Part shown: positions 8,157 through 16,222 of the stretch, piece by piece
Layout: every line of letters begins with the position of its first letter
Position numbering within the stretch: the stretch's first letter is position 1
Origin: an uncultured Lysobacteraceae bacterium
GTDB taxonomy: Bacteria; Pseudomonadota; Gammaproteobacteria; Xanthomonadales; Xanthomonadaceae
Length of the DNA stretch: 64,000 bases
Assembly (NCBI GenBank): GCA_936911875.1
Contig: CAKZGB010000011.1
Coordinates: 1-64,000, forward strand
Direction: 5' to 3'
Notes under the pieces: model-generated
Database searches by the model: none
What the model saw: only the letters and a program-made list of their open reading frames with translations
What the model was told of the DNA's origin: nothing
Translations under genes and position numbers: made by a program

Positions 8157-9494
8157 ATGAGTATCGGTCCGCGTGATCCGCAGGTTTGCGATGTTCTGAT
8201 TGAGGCCGGATGGGTGGTACCGGTGGTGCCGCGCGGAGTGGTGCTGGCAGATCATGCCGTCGCCGTCCGTGATGGCGCCGTCATCGGTATTCACCCGATT
8301 GCCGAAGCCCGCGAACTGTATCTGCCGGTCGAGCACGTCAAACGTCCTGACGCGGCGCTGATTCCGGGCTTTATCAACGCGCATACGCACAACCCCATGA
8401 CGCTGATGCGGGGTGTGGCGGATGATCTGCCGTTGATGACCTGGCTCAATGAGCACATCTGGCCGATCGAAGGCCGCATCATCGGCACCGACATGGTGGC
8501 CGATGGTGTGACCTTGGCGATTGCCGAGATGCTGCGCGGTGGCACCACCACCTGCAACGAAAACTATTTCTTCCCTGATGTGCAGGCGCAAGTCTATAAG
8601 CGCCACGGCTTCCGCGCGGTTGTCGGATTGCCTGTCATCGACTTTCCCACCGCGTGGGCCAAGGACGATGACGAGTACTTCGATAAGGCGCGACAAGTGC
8701 ACGATCAGTGGTTGGGCGATCCGTTAATCGGCACGGCCTTCGCGCCGCACGCGCCGTATACAGTGAAGGATTCGAGTTTTGAACGGTTGGCGATGCTGGC
8801 TGAGCAACTGGATATCCCCGTGCATTGCCATGTGCATGAAACGCAAGTCGAAGTCGATGACGCCAAGGCCGCAACCGGTATGCGTCCGCTGGCGCGTCTG
8901 GATCGCCTCGGCGTGGTTTCCGAGCGACTCATTGCGGTGCACATGACCGCAGTGGACGATGCCGATATCGCGTTGTGCGCCGACAAGGGCGTGAGCGTGG
9001 TGCATTGTCCGGAGAGCAATCTCAAGCTGGCCTCGGGTTTCTGCCCGGTGGCTCGCCTGCAGGAGGCCGGCATCAATGTGGCCATCGGTACCGATGGCGC
9101 CGCCTCCAATAACGATCTGGACATGTTCGGCGAGATGCGTACCGCGGCGCTGCTGGCCAAGGCCGTTGCCGGCGATGCGACCGCGTTGCAGGCCGGTGAT
9201 GCCTTGTACGCCGCCACCATGGGCGGTGCACTGGCGATGGGTCTGTCTGATCGTGTCGGCTCGATTGAGTGCGGCAAGCGCGCGGACCTCGTTTGCGTTG
9301 ACTTGGGTGCACTCGAAACGCAGCCGATTTATCACGTCCTGTCGCAGCTGGTGTATTCCACGGGTCGTCAGCATGTGACCGACGTATGGATTGACGGCGT
9401 CGCCAAGCTGCGCAGCCGTGTTCTGGTCGATATGGATCTCGATGCGATTGTCGCCAATGCCCGGAGCTGGGGCGCGCGCATCTCTAATGCCTGA
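8157..9494 (+). CDS. mtaD: 5-methylthioadenosine/S-adenosylhomocysteine deaminase (TRZ/ATZ amidohydrolase)
   Basis: A 445-aa metal-dependent amidohydrolase. The HxH metal motif is in NAHTHNPMTLMRG, later ligands are in HCHVHET and the His after VVHCPESN, and IGTDGAASNNDLDMFGEM is the typical MtaD signature. It deaminates methylthioadenosine to methylthioinosine. The order mtaD-ubiG-mupP matches Pseudomonas, where MtaD feeds methionine salvage. Here mtnB/mtnD/mtnC lie 22 kb away, which supports that role. Ring-nucleobase substrates other than MTA/SAH remain possible. Confidence 0.88.
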   Translation: MSIGPRDPQVCDVLIEAGWVVPVVPRGVVLADHAVAVRDGAVIGIHPIAEARELYLPVEHVKRPDAALIPGFINAHTHNPMTLMRGVADDLPLMTWLNEHIWPIEGRIIGTDMVADGVTLAIAEMLRGGTTTCNENYFFPDVQAQVYKRHGFRAVVGLPVIDFPTAWAKDDDEYFDKARQVHDQWLGDPLIGTAFAPHAPYTVKDSSFERLAMLAEQLDIPVHCHVHETQVEVDDAKAATGMRPLARLDRLGVVSERLIAVHMTAVDDADIALCADKGVSVVHCPESNLKLASGFCPVARLQEAGINVAIGTDGAASNNDLDMFGEMRTAALLAKAVAGDATALQAGDALYAATMGGALAMGLSDRVGSIECGKRADLVCVDLGALETQPIYHVLSQLVYSTGRQHVTDVWIDGVAKLRSRVLVDMDLDAIVANARSWGARISNA

Positions 9495-9509
9495 CGGCGG
9501 AGCTTTGCA

Positions 9510-10214
9510 ATGACCGATACCAATTTTTCGCAGGCCGAGCTGGATAAGTTCGGCGCGCTGGCCAATCGCTGGTGGGACCCGGACGGTCCGCAAAAGCCGC
9601 TGCACGCGCTCAATCCGGTGCGTCTGCAGTATGTGGCGGATCGGATTTCATTGAGCGGTGCTCGCGTGCTGGATGTCGGCTGCGGCGCCGGCTTACTTTC
9701 CGAGGCAATGGCCACTCGTGGCGCTAACGTGTTGGGCATCGACTTGGCGCCCGAACTGACCAAAGTCGCACGCCTGCATGGTTTAGAGACCGGCGTTAAA
9801 GCCGAGTATCGCGTGGTCAGCGTTGAGGCTTTGGCGGCCGAAATGCCCGGCACCTTTGATGCGGTGACCTGCATGGAAATGCTCGAGCACGTGCCCGATC
9901 CCGCAGCAATCATTCAAGCCTGTGCCACCTTGCTTAAACCCGGTGGCAAGTTGTTTCTCTCCACATTGAATCGCACGCCGGCCGCATTTGCATTGGCTGT
10001 GGTCGGTGCTGAGTACATTGCGCGTCTGTTACCGACCGGTACGCATAGCTATAGCCAATTCATTCAACCGGCCGAGCTGGCACGCTGGTGTCGCGCCGCC
10101 GGATTGGCGATGGGCGATGTGCGCGGTCTGCTGTATCAGCCATGGAATAGTACGGCGCGCGAAATTCCCCGACCCGATGTGAACTACATCGCAGTGGCGG
10201 ACAAAGCCGCATGA
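9510..10214 (+). CDS. ubiG: Ubiquinone biosynthesis O-methyltransferase UbiG
   Basis: A 234-aa class I SAM-dependent methyltransferase. It has FGALANRWWDPDG near the start, the SAM loop VLDVGCGAGLLSE near residue 52, and CMEMLEHVPDP; EYIARLLPTGTHSYSQFI is the UbiG membrane-association signature. It does both O-methylations in ubiquinone synthesis. A GGAG ribosome site lies upstream, and the 3' end overlaps mupP by 4 nt. Confidence 0.96.
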   Translation: MTDTNFSQAELDKFGALANRWWDPDGPQKPLHALNPVRLQYVADRISLSGARVLDVGCGAGLLSEAMATRGANVLGIDLAPELTKVARLHGLETGVKAEYRVVSVEALAAEMPGTFDAVTCMEMLEHVPDPAAIIQACATLLKPGGKLFLSTLNRTPAAFALAVVGAEYIARLLPTGTHSYSQFIQPAELARWCRAAGLAMGDVRGLLYQPWNSTAREIPRPDVNYIAVADKAA

Positions 10215-10876
10215 GTGCGTGGAAAGGTGTTCTGTTCGATCTCGACGGAACTCTGGTCGATAGCGCACCCGATTTCGTAGCGACTCTCGAAATCATGGCT
10301 GCCGCACGTGATCTGCCACCGGTGAGCCTGGAGCAGTTGCGTCCGCATGTATCCAAGGGTTCGCGCGCCATGCTGGCTGCTGCGTTTGAGCAGATCGATG
10401 CCGTCGAGCGCGAGCAGTGGATCCCCGAGTTTCTGGATACGTACGAGCAATTGCTTGGTGATTTCGCGCCGCCTTTTGCAGGCGTTGCCGAGATGCTCGA
10501 TCAGCTCGATGCCACCCGAACTCCATGGGGTATCGTGACGAACAAGCCGGAGTATCTGGCGGTGCAAGTGCTGGCAAAACTCGGCTGGTCCGATCGTTGC
10601 GATGTGCTGATCGGCGGTGATACCTTGCCGACCCGCAAGCCCGATCCGCAGCCCTTGCTGGTTGCGGTCGAACGTCTCGGCTTAGTGCCTTCTGACGTGG
10701 TCTACGTCGGTGACGACGAGCGTGACATCGTTGCGGCGCGTGCTGCCGGCATGCCCTCGATTGCGGCACTGTGGGGCTACCGTCTGCCCGACGACCATCC
10801 GGATCAATGGGGCGCCGACCGCCTTGCCGGTGATCTCAATGAAATGCTGCGCGATGTGCAATGGCCGGCTCGCTGA
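10211..10876 (+). CDS. mupP: N-acetylmuramic acid 6-phosphate phosphatase MupP (HAD family)
   Basis: A 221-aa HAD hydrolase with nucleophile motif Asp10-Leu-Asp12-Gly-Thr, motif II VTNKPE, motif III Lys in RKPDPQPL, and VGDDERDI. The C-terminal segment GYRLPDDHPDQWGAD resembles MupP more than generic phosphoglycolate phosphatase, and the position right after ubiG is the same as in Pseudomonas. MupP acts in cell-wall recycling toward UDP-MurNAc. Gph (phosphoglycolate phosphatase) is the alternative. It overlaps both neighbours. Confidence 0.8.
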   Translation: MSAWKGVLFDLDGTLVDSAPDFVATLEIMAAARDLPPVSLEQLRPHVSKGSRAMLAAAFEQIDAVEREQWIPEFLDTYEQLLGDFAPPFAGVAEMLDQLDATRTPWGIVTNKPEYLAVQVLAKLGWSDRCDVLIGGDTLPTRKPDPQPLLVAVERLGLVPSDVVYVGDDERDIVAARAAGMPSIAALWGYRLPDDHPDQWGADRLAGDLNEMLRDVQWPAR

Positions 10877-11463
10877 AACCCGAAAATGATTTTGTTGCCA
10901 AGCACTGGCAGCGGATCCCCGAATGGCAACTGGCCGCGGGTTTCCTGCCGGAGGCTTCGCGCACTTTGCAGCTGGACTATCTGGCGCTGCAGAACGAATG
11001 GTGGCTGGCGCGCGCCATTGCGGATGAGACGCCCCGTCTCGCCAAATTGAGCTGGTGGGCCGAAGAATTGCGCGGCTGGTCACGCGGCATGCGCCGCCAT
11101 CCTTTAGGCGTGCAGCTGTACTCGGCGTCCGGGCGTTGGTCCGCAGTCGCTGATGCGCTGACGCAGGATTCAACGCAGATGCTGGTCAACGCATTGAGTG
11201 AGGTCGATGCGGAGATTCTCGGAATCGCCACGCCTAGCGCATCGCTGCAGCGAATTGTCGCCATGGAAACGGCACTGCTGGAGACGGATGAAACGGCGGA
11301 CTGGCCTTCGAAACGGAGTCGTGAGTCGGAACCGCTGTCGCGCCTGCGGGCTATGCAACACTCGATTCTCGCCGCGCGATACGCAAAATCGCGACGCACT
11401 GTTGCACTTTCGCCACTTCGAGCGCTCTTGATTAGCTGGAACGCGGCCCGCAAATCCAAGTGA
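10861..11463 (+). CDS. Short squalene/phytoene synthase-like protein
   Basis: A 200-aa protein starting inside the end of mupP (16-nt overlap). RLAKLSWWAEELRGWSRG followed by HPLG resembles the helix region of squalene/phytoene synthases (LxWWxxEL...G...HP). It is about 70-100 residues shorter than true enzymes, and I find neither of the two DxxxD metal motifs, so catalysis is doubtful. Similar short proteins occur at this spot in xanthomonads. Its function is unknown; co-translation with mupP and folE2 is the main clue. Confidence 0.65.
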   Translation: MAGSLKPENDFVAKHWQRIPEWQLAAGFLPEASRTLQLDYLALQNEWWLARAIADETPRLAKLSWWAEELRGWSRGMRRHPLGVQLYSASGRWSAVADALTQDSTQMLVNALSEVDAEILGIATPSASLQRIVAMETALLETDETADWPSKRSRESEPLSRLRAMQHSILAARYAKSRRTVALSPLRALLISWNAARKSK

Positions 11464-12380
11464 TGGACATGCCTAAAACACAACCGTTGCCCGACGTGGC
11501 TCACGAAACCGCAGCCCATGGACGCACGCTCGATTGGGTCGGGATGTCGCATGTGGCCTTGCCGCTGCAATGGCAGGGGCGTACGCTGGCCGCGGATGCC
11601 GATGTCGAGGTGAATCTCATCGATGCGCAGGCTCGCGGCATTCACATGTCGCGTCTGTACCTGCATGTGCAGGATGCGTTTGCCAATGCCGAACCCGATG
11701 CAGCAACGCTCGGTAAGGTTCTGCAACAGTTGATCGATTCGCAAGGTGAGGGCAGTGATGCCGCACGACTGACGTTGCGCTTCTCGCCGCTGCTTTCGCG
11801 CAAGGCACTGGCCAGTGACAATCGCGGTTGGCGTTCGTATCCGGTGACGCTGACGGCAGAGCAGAGCCCGCAGGGCATGACCTTACGTCTGGCATTGACA
11901 GTGCAGTACTCCTCAACTTGCCCTGCGTCTGCCGCACTGTCGCGTCGCGCCAATGCCGATGCCTTCGAGGCTCGCTTTGGAACGCAAGGCGAATCGGTGT
12001 CGGCCCAACACGTGAGCGATTGGCTCGCAGGTGCCGACGGTCTGGCCGCTACTCCGCACGCTCAACGCAGCAATGCCCATGTCGAAGTCACTCTGGCTAC
12101 CGACACACAAGCCTTGCCAATTGAGAGCCTGCTGGATGCGCTGGAAGCGGCGCTCGCCACGGTGGTACAAACGGCGGTGAAACGGGAGGATGAGCAGGCC
12201 TTCGCCCGTTTAAACGCGCAGCACCTGATGTTCTGCGAAGATGCGGCACGCCGGGTGGCCAACGTGTTGTCGGCACGCGCGGACGTGGTGCGTTTTAGCG
12301 CACGCGTTGAACATCTCGAAAGTCTGCACGCACACGATGCCGTAGCGACCGTACATGGCAGTGGTGCTGCACGGGCTTAG
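11463..12380 (+). CDS. folE2: GTP cyclohydrolase FolE2 (type IB)
   Basis: A protein of about 305 aa of the COG1469 family. It has WVGMSHVALPLQW near the start, RGIHMSRLYLHVQD, the active-site segment SSTCPASAALS with Cys near 152, and a C-terminal HLESLHAHDAVA. It makes 7,8-dihydroneopterin triphosphate from GTP for folate and can replace the zinc enzyme FolE1 when zinc is scarce. The ATG at 11463 shares bases with the upstream TGA; GTG 11460 and ATG 11469 are alternatives. No Zur site was recognised upstream, and expression probably comes from the upstream operon. Confidence 0.92.
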   Translation: MDMPKTQPLPDVAHETAAHGRTLDWVGMSHVALPLQWQGRTLAADADVEVNLIDAQARGIHMSRLYLHVQDAFANAEPDAATLGKVLQQLIDSQGEGSDAARLTLRFSPLLSRKALASDNRGWRSYPVTLTAEQSPQGMTLRLALTVQYSSTCPASAALSRRANADAFEARFGTQGESVSAQHVSDWLAGADGLAATPHAQRSNAHVEVTLATDTQALPIESLLDALEAALATVVQTAVKREDEQAFARLNAQHLMFCEDAARRVANVLSARADVVRFSARVEHLESLHAHDAVATVHGSGAARA

Positions 12381-12389
12381 GCGATCCGA

Positions 12390-13214
12390 TCAGTCGGCAC
12401 CGCTTGGCAACAGCAACAGGGGATCGATGCGGACGTTGAGCCAGTTCATGCCCCAGTGTAAATGCGGACCGGTCGCACGACCGGTTGCACCGACCGCACC
12501 AATAGTCTGACTTTGCGACACGCGGTCGCCGACTTTGACGTCAATGCGCGACAGATGCAGAAAATTACTGCTGATGCCCTGGCCATGATCGAGCACTACG
12601 GTGCCGCCCGTTAAGTACAGCGACGGTCCGACAAACGTGACGAGGCCAGCAGCCGGCGCTTTCACGGCCATGCCGGTGGGCGCCGCAATATCCATACCCG
12701 AATGCGCCGCACCCGGCGTGCCGTTATACGAACGCATGCTGCCGAAGCGGCCGCTGATGCGACCTCGGACCGGCCAGATAAAAGTTTGCAGATAATCCTG
12801 GCGGTCGGCGTCATTGCGGGTGCGCGCGGTGGCGACGTCGGCCTGTTCCATTGCAATGCGCTTGGCGATTTCCGGCGGCGGATTGGCTGTCTTTGGCGGA
12901 ACCCCTTGCACGCGTTCCACCGGGAAGGCGCGCTCGACGACCGGAATGGAATACTCACCTGAAGGACCGCATTGCGAAACGATCTTTAAGACCTGATCGG
13001 ATTTCGCATCGCGCGCAACGCCAAACACATAATCGCCACGAGGGCTGAGCTGCAGCGCCTGACCGTTCAATGTCACTGTACTGCCCGGCGCCGCACGGCC
13101 GTAGGCAATGCCACCTTGAATCACTTGCGTAGGCGGATTGACCGTGTTGTCGTTCTTGCAGTCGGCTGAATTCGGTGCCGCGCTGATCATGGCAAGCAGC
13201 AACAAAGAGATCAT
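12390..13214 (-). CDS. M23 (LytM-type) peptidase, exported
   Basis: A 274-aa protein. A short hydrophobic signal (MISLLLLAMISAAP) precedes a beta-rich region with two cysteines. The LytM domain follows, with zinc motifs HSGMD (171-175) and HLHWG (251-255). Both zinc motifs are intact, so it may cut peptidoglycan peptide bridges; an envelope location is inferred. It starts 4 nt inside the end of pyrC and is the last gene of yidD-pyrC-M23. It is convergent with folE2, with only 9 bp between. Confidence 0.88.
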   Translation of the reverse strand: MISLLLLAMISAAPNSADCKNDNTVNPPTQVIQGGIAYGRAAPGSTVTLNGQALQLSPRGDYVFGVARDAKSDQVLKIVSQCGPSGEYSIPVVERAFPVERVQGVPPKTANPPPEIAKRIAMEQADVATARTRNDADRQDYLQTFIWPVRGRISGRFGSMRSYNGTPGAAHSGMDIAAPTGMAVKAPAAGLVTFVGPSLYLTGGTVVLDHGQGISSNFLHLSRIDVKVGDRVSQSQTIGAVGATGRATGPHLHWGMNWLNVRIDPLLLLPSGAD

Positions 13215-14560
13215 CGGTCAAACTCCAATGCGCGGCCGACAATCGCATCCTTCAATTGGCCATCGCGCCAGACCTCGGTGCCGTTGACCCAGGTCGAGGC
13301 AATGGTGGTGCCGAAGGTATGGCCTTCGAACGGTGACCATTTCACTTTGGAGAGGATCTCATCGCGAGTGACGCGATGCGGCTCACGACGCACGACGACC
13401 AGGTCTGCAAAATAGCCCGGACGCAGGAAGCCACGCTCTTTCACATCAAACAGCTGTGCGGGCGCATGGGATACCTTCTGCACCACCTGTTCGACGCGCA
13501 GTTGACCGTTCAACACCAGATCCAACGCCGTCTGCAGCGCGAATTGCACTAAAGGCAGACCGCTGGGTGCCTGTGCATAGGGCTTGTTCTTTTCTTCGAG
13601 AGTGTGGGGCGCGTGATCGGTGGCCAACACATCGATCCGATCTGTTGCGATAGCACGAATCAGCGCCTCACGGTCCGATTCTTCTTTGATGGCCGGATTG
13701 CATTTGATCAGATTGCCCAGATTGGCATAGTCGGGACGGGCGAAATGCAGAAAGTGCACGCACGTTTCTGCAGTGATACGTTTGCGGCTGCCGTCGGCAC
13801 GAATCAGCGGACCGGGTTCAAACAGATCGAGCTCGTCCGCCGTGGAAATGTGCAGCACGTGCAGGCGTGCGTCGTGGCGTTTGGCCAACTCGGTCGCCAG
13901 GACGGAGGATTTCAGACAAGCCTCGCGACTGCGGATGTCGGGATGCTGCATGGCCGTCAGATTGGCGCCGTATTCCTGCTGAAAATGCACCATATTGGCG
14001 TCAATAGTAGGCGTGTCTTCGCAGTGCGTGATGATCGGAACCGGTGCGCCCGCAAAGATGCCATCCAGCACTTCAGGATCATCGACCAGCATGTTGCCGG
14101 TGGAGGCGCCCATAAAGACTTTGACACCGGGCGTGCGCAAGGGATTGATATTGCGGACCGCCTCCAGATTGTCGTTTGCCGCACCGAAATAGAAGGCGTA
14201 ATTGGCGCGCGCGCGACCCTCGGCCCGTTGCAGCTTGTCCTCTAACGCCTCATTGCTCAGCGTCGGCGGATTGGTATTAGGCATGTCCATGAAGGACGTA
14301 ATGCCACCGGCCACACACGCTGCACTTTCAGAGGCGATATCGGCCTTGTATTCGAGACCGGGTTCGCGGAAATGCACCTGATCATCGATCATGCCCGGCA
14401 ACAGCCATGCCCCTTGCAGATCAACGACACGTTCATGGGGCAGCGGTTCGAGCGTCGGCGCAATGGCCTCGATGCGATCGCCCCGGATTCGCAGGCAACC
14501 GGGCCATTCATGACCCTCGTTGACCAGCATGGCATTGATAAAAAGAACGCGGTCGCTCAT
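13211..14560 (-). CDS. pyrC: Dihydroorotase
   Basis: A 449-aa amidohydrolase from the ATG at 14560, chosen because it overlaps the yidD stop in ATGA; the open frame runs further upstream. The metal motif is Asp60-Gln61-Val62-His63-Phe-Arg65-Glu, and DMPNTNPPTLS, HITHCED-like and LATDHAPHTLEEK segments are conserved. The first residue of the usual HxH is Gln, which I recall as normal in one dihydroorotase subgroup rather than damage. It closes carbamoyl aspartate to dihydroorotate in pyrimidine synthesis. Allantoinase is a less likely alternative. Confidence 0.88.
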   Translation of the reverse strand: MSDRVLFINAMLVNEGHEWPGCLRIRGDRIEAIAPTLEPLPHERVVDLQGAWLLPGMIDDQVHFREPGLEYKADIASESAACVAGGITSFMDMPNTNPPTLSNEALEDKLQRAEGRARANYAFYFGAANDNLEAVRNINPLRTPGVKVFMGASTGNMLVDDPEVLDGIFAGAPVPIITHCEDTPTIDANMVHFQQEYGANLTAMQHPDIRSREACLKSSVLATELAKRHDARLHVLHISTADELDLFEPGPLIRADGSRKRITAETCVHFLHFARPDYANLGNLIKCNPAIKEESDREALIRAIATDRIDVLATDHAPHTLEEKNKPYAQAPSGLPLVQFALQTALDLVLNGQLRVEQVVQKVSHAPAQLFDVKERGFLRPGYFADLVVVRREPHRVTRDEILSKVKWSPFEGHTFGTTIASTWVNGTEVWRDGQLKDAIVGRALEFDR

Positions 14561-14811
14561 GGTCGGGTCCGTTGATGGTGGCAACAAGTCGAAGGGGCCT
14601 TTGGCACCGGATCTACTCCGCCCGGATTGAACGGATGGCAGCGCAGCAGGCGACGTACGCCCAAGCACAGTCCCGTTGCAGGCCCATGCAGTTCAATCGC
14701 TTCGCGCATGTAATCCGAGCAGGAAGGATAAAAACGGCAGCGCGGGCCGAGCAGCGGGCTCAGGATCCGCTTATAGAGCCGCAGCAGCGAGAGCAGGAGG
14801 TTCGAAAGCAC
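14557..14811 (-). CDS. yidD: Membrane protein insertion efficiency factor YidD
   Basis: An 84-aa protein of standard family length. LLRLYKRILSPLLGPRCRFYPSCSDYMREAI and RLLRCHPFNPGGVDPVP are the YidD signature, with four conserved cysteines. It assists YidC/Sec membrane insertion at the inner membrane. It is usually beside rpmH/rnpA/yidC; here it is instead translationally coupled (4-nt overlap) to pyrC, an unusual setting. Confidence 0.95.
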   Translation of the reverse strand: MLSNLLLSLLRLYKRILSPLLGPRCRFYPSCSDYMREAIELHGPATGLCLGVRRLLRCHPFNPGGVDPVPKAPSTCCHHQRTRP

Positions 14812-14852
14812 GATTTCATTCTACCTGTATCTGTCGATACGACCTATTCGCC

Positions 14853-14881
14853 TTGAACCCGCGGGGGAATCGGAGTATAAA
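14853..14881 (+). promoter_or_regulatory. Sigma70-type promoter of the dksA-like gene
   Basis: TTGAAC (14853-14858) and TATAAA (14876-14881) have exactly 17 bp between them. They lie 47 bp before the GTG start at 14928 and support that start over the longer open frame. Confidence 0.75.
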
Positions 14882-14927
14882 AGGCTGTTTCTGCAAGATC
14901 GGCATCCGAATTATCAAGGACACACCA

Positions 14928-16166
14928 GTGGCAGTGAAAAAGATCGCCAAAAAGGCAGCAAAAACCGTCAAGAAGACGGTCAAGGCGCCGGCGCGTACGG
15001 CCAAACCGGCCGCCAAGAAAGCCGCCAAGTCGGCCAAGCCTGTCGCCAAAAAGCCGGCAGCTAAAAAATCCGTAGCAACCAAGAAGCCGGTTGCTCAGGC
15101 CAAAAAGGCTGCTGCAAAGAAAGTTGTTAAGGCTCCGGCGCGCAAAACGGCTCCCGTAGCCAAGGCCAAGAAGGCCGTTGCGAAAAAGCCCGTCGCTAAG
15201 ACGGTCGCTAAAAAGAAGCCCGTAGTCGCTGCCAAGAAGGCAGCGGTCAAAAAGGTTGTTAAGGCCACTAAAGTCATCAAGAAGGCCGTCAAGGTAGTGA
15301 AGAAAGCGGTAACCAAGAAAGTCGCTGCGGTCAAAAAGACCGCGGTCAAGAAAGTAGCACCTGTTGTCAAAAAGGCGGCACCCGCCAAAAAGGCAGCGCC
15401 GAGCAAGGCCACGGCGGTCAAGACACCTGCAGTAAAGACGCCGGTCGTCAAGACGCAGCCTGTAAAGACCCAAGTCGTTGCGACCAAGCCGGTGAAGGCG
15501 CAAGCCCCCGCCGCGCCGGCCGCAGTACCCAAGCCCGCAGCAGCGCCGGCAGCGCCGGCAGCCGATACGGCCAAGCCGGTCAAGGCAAAGCGCGGTCGCA
15601 AAGTCGATTCCGAGCCGCAGCCCGTCAAGCCGTATACGCCGTTCACCACTTCAAGGCAGCTGAATAAGGTGGTCATCGCCACCGATGCATCCAACCTGAA
15701 GACCCCGGTTAAAAAGAAACACAAGCAAGTGAAGTACGAAACCGATTCCGAGGGCCGTCCGATTCTGCCCAAGGGCTACCGCCCGGACGATGCCGAGGAG
15801 TACATGAACCCGCTGCAGTTGGAGTACTTCCGTCAGCGTCTGCTGAACTGGCGTGCGGATCTGGTCGAAGAATCCAAGCAAACCATCGAAAACCTCAAGG
15901 AAGAAGTGCGTGACATCGGTGACGAAGCCGAACGTGCTACCCGTGAGACGGAAAATGCACTGGAGCTGCGTACCCGTGACCGTTATCGCAAGCTGATCGG
16001 CAAGATCGACAGCACGCTGCGTCGCCTTGAAGAAGGCGAGTACGGCTTCTGCATTGATACCGGTGATGAGATTGGCCTGGAACGTCTCGAAGCCCGTCTG
16101 ACGGCGGAGCGGACGTTTGATGCCCAGGAACGCTGGGAACTCAAGCAAAAGCAAAACGGCGACTGA
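14928..16166 (+). CDS. dksA: DksA/TraR-family RNA polymerase-binding protein with histone H1-like tail
   Basis: A 412-aa protein from GTG 14928, with AAGGA 7 nt upstream. Residues 1 to about 215 are Lys/Ala/Val/Pro repeats (KKAAKT, KPAAKK) resembling histone H1. Residues about 291-412 are DksA: a coiled coil with the tip DIGDEAERAT and a globular end. The four zinc-finger positions read Cys375, Thr378, Thr396, Ala399 with the correct C-x2-C-x17-C-x2-C spacing, so zinc binding is lost, as in zinc-independent DksA variants. It probably binds the RNAP secondary channel with ppGpp; the basic tail likely contacts DNA or RNA. The open frame starting at 14676 is not used, given promoter and ribosome site. 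Confidence 0.88.
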   Translation: MAVKKIAKKAAKTVKKTVKAPARTAKPAAKKAAKSAKPVAKKPAAKKSVATKKPVAQAKKAAAKKVVKAPARKTAPVAKAKKAVAKKPVAKTVAKKKPVVAAKKAAVKKVVKATKVIKKAVKVVKKAVTKKVAAVKKTAVKKVAPVVKKAAPAKKAAPSKATAVKTPAVKTPVVKTQPVKTQVVATKPVKAQAPAAPAAVPKPAAAPAAPAADTAKPVKAKRGRKVDSEPQPVKPYTPFTTSRQLNKVVIATDASNLKTPVKKKHKQVKYETDSEGRPILPKGYRPDDAEEYMNPLQLEYFRQRLLNWRADLVEESKQTIENLKEEVRDIGDEAERATRETENALELRTRDRYRKLIGKIDSTLRRLEEGEYGFCIDTGDEIGLERLEARLTAERTFDAQERWELKQKQNGD

Positions 16167-16193
16167 TCTTAAGGTCAGGCCCGTCGCAAAACG

Positions 16194-16221
16194 AAAAGCC
16201 CGGATTGATTCCGGGCTTTTT
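16194..16221. terminator. Bidirectional terminator, dksA / MFS transporter
   Basis: AAAAGCCCGG (16194-16203) pairs with CCGGGCTTTT (16211-16220) around a 7-nt loop, with T-runs on both strands. It lies between two convergent genes. Confidence 0.93.
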
Positions 16222-16222
16222 G

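Noticed and set aside
7557..8702. 381-aa open frame antisense to efp and mtaD
   Set aside because: It crosses two well-identified genes on the other strand and shows only His/Asp/Arg-rich shadow composition.
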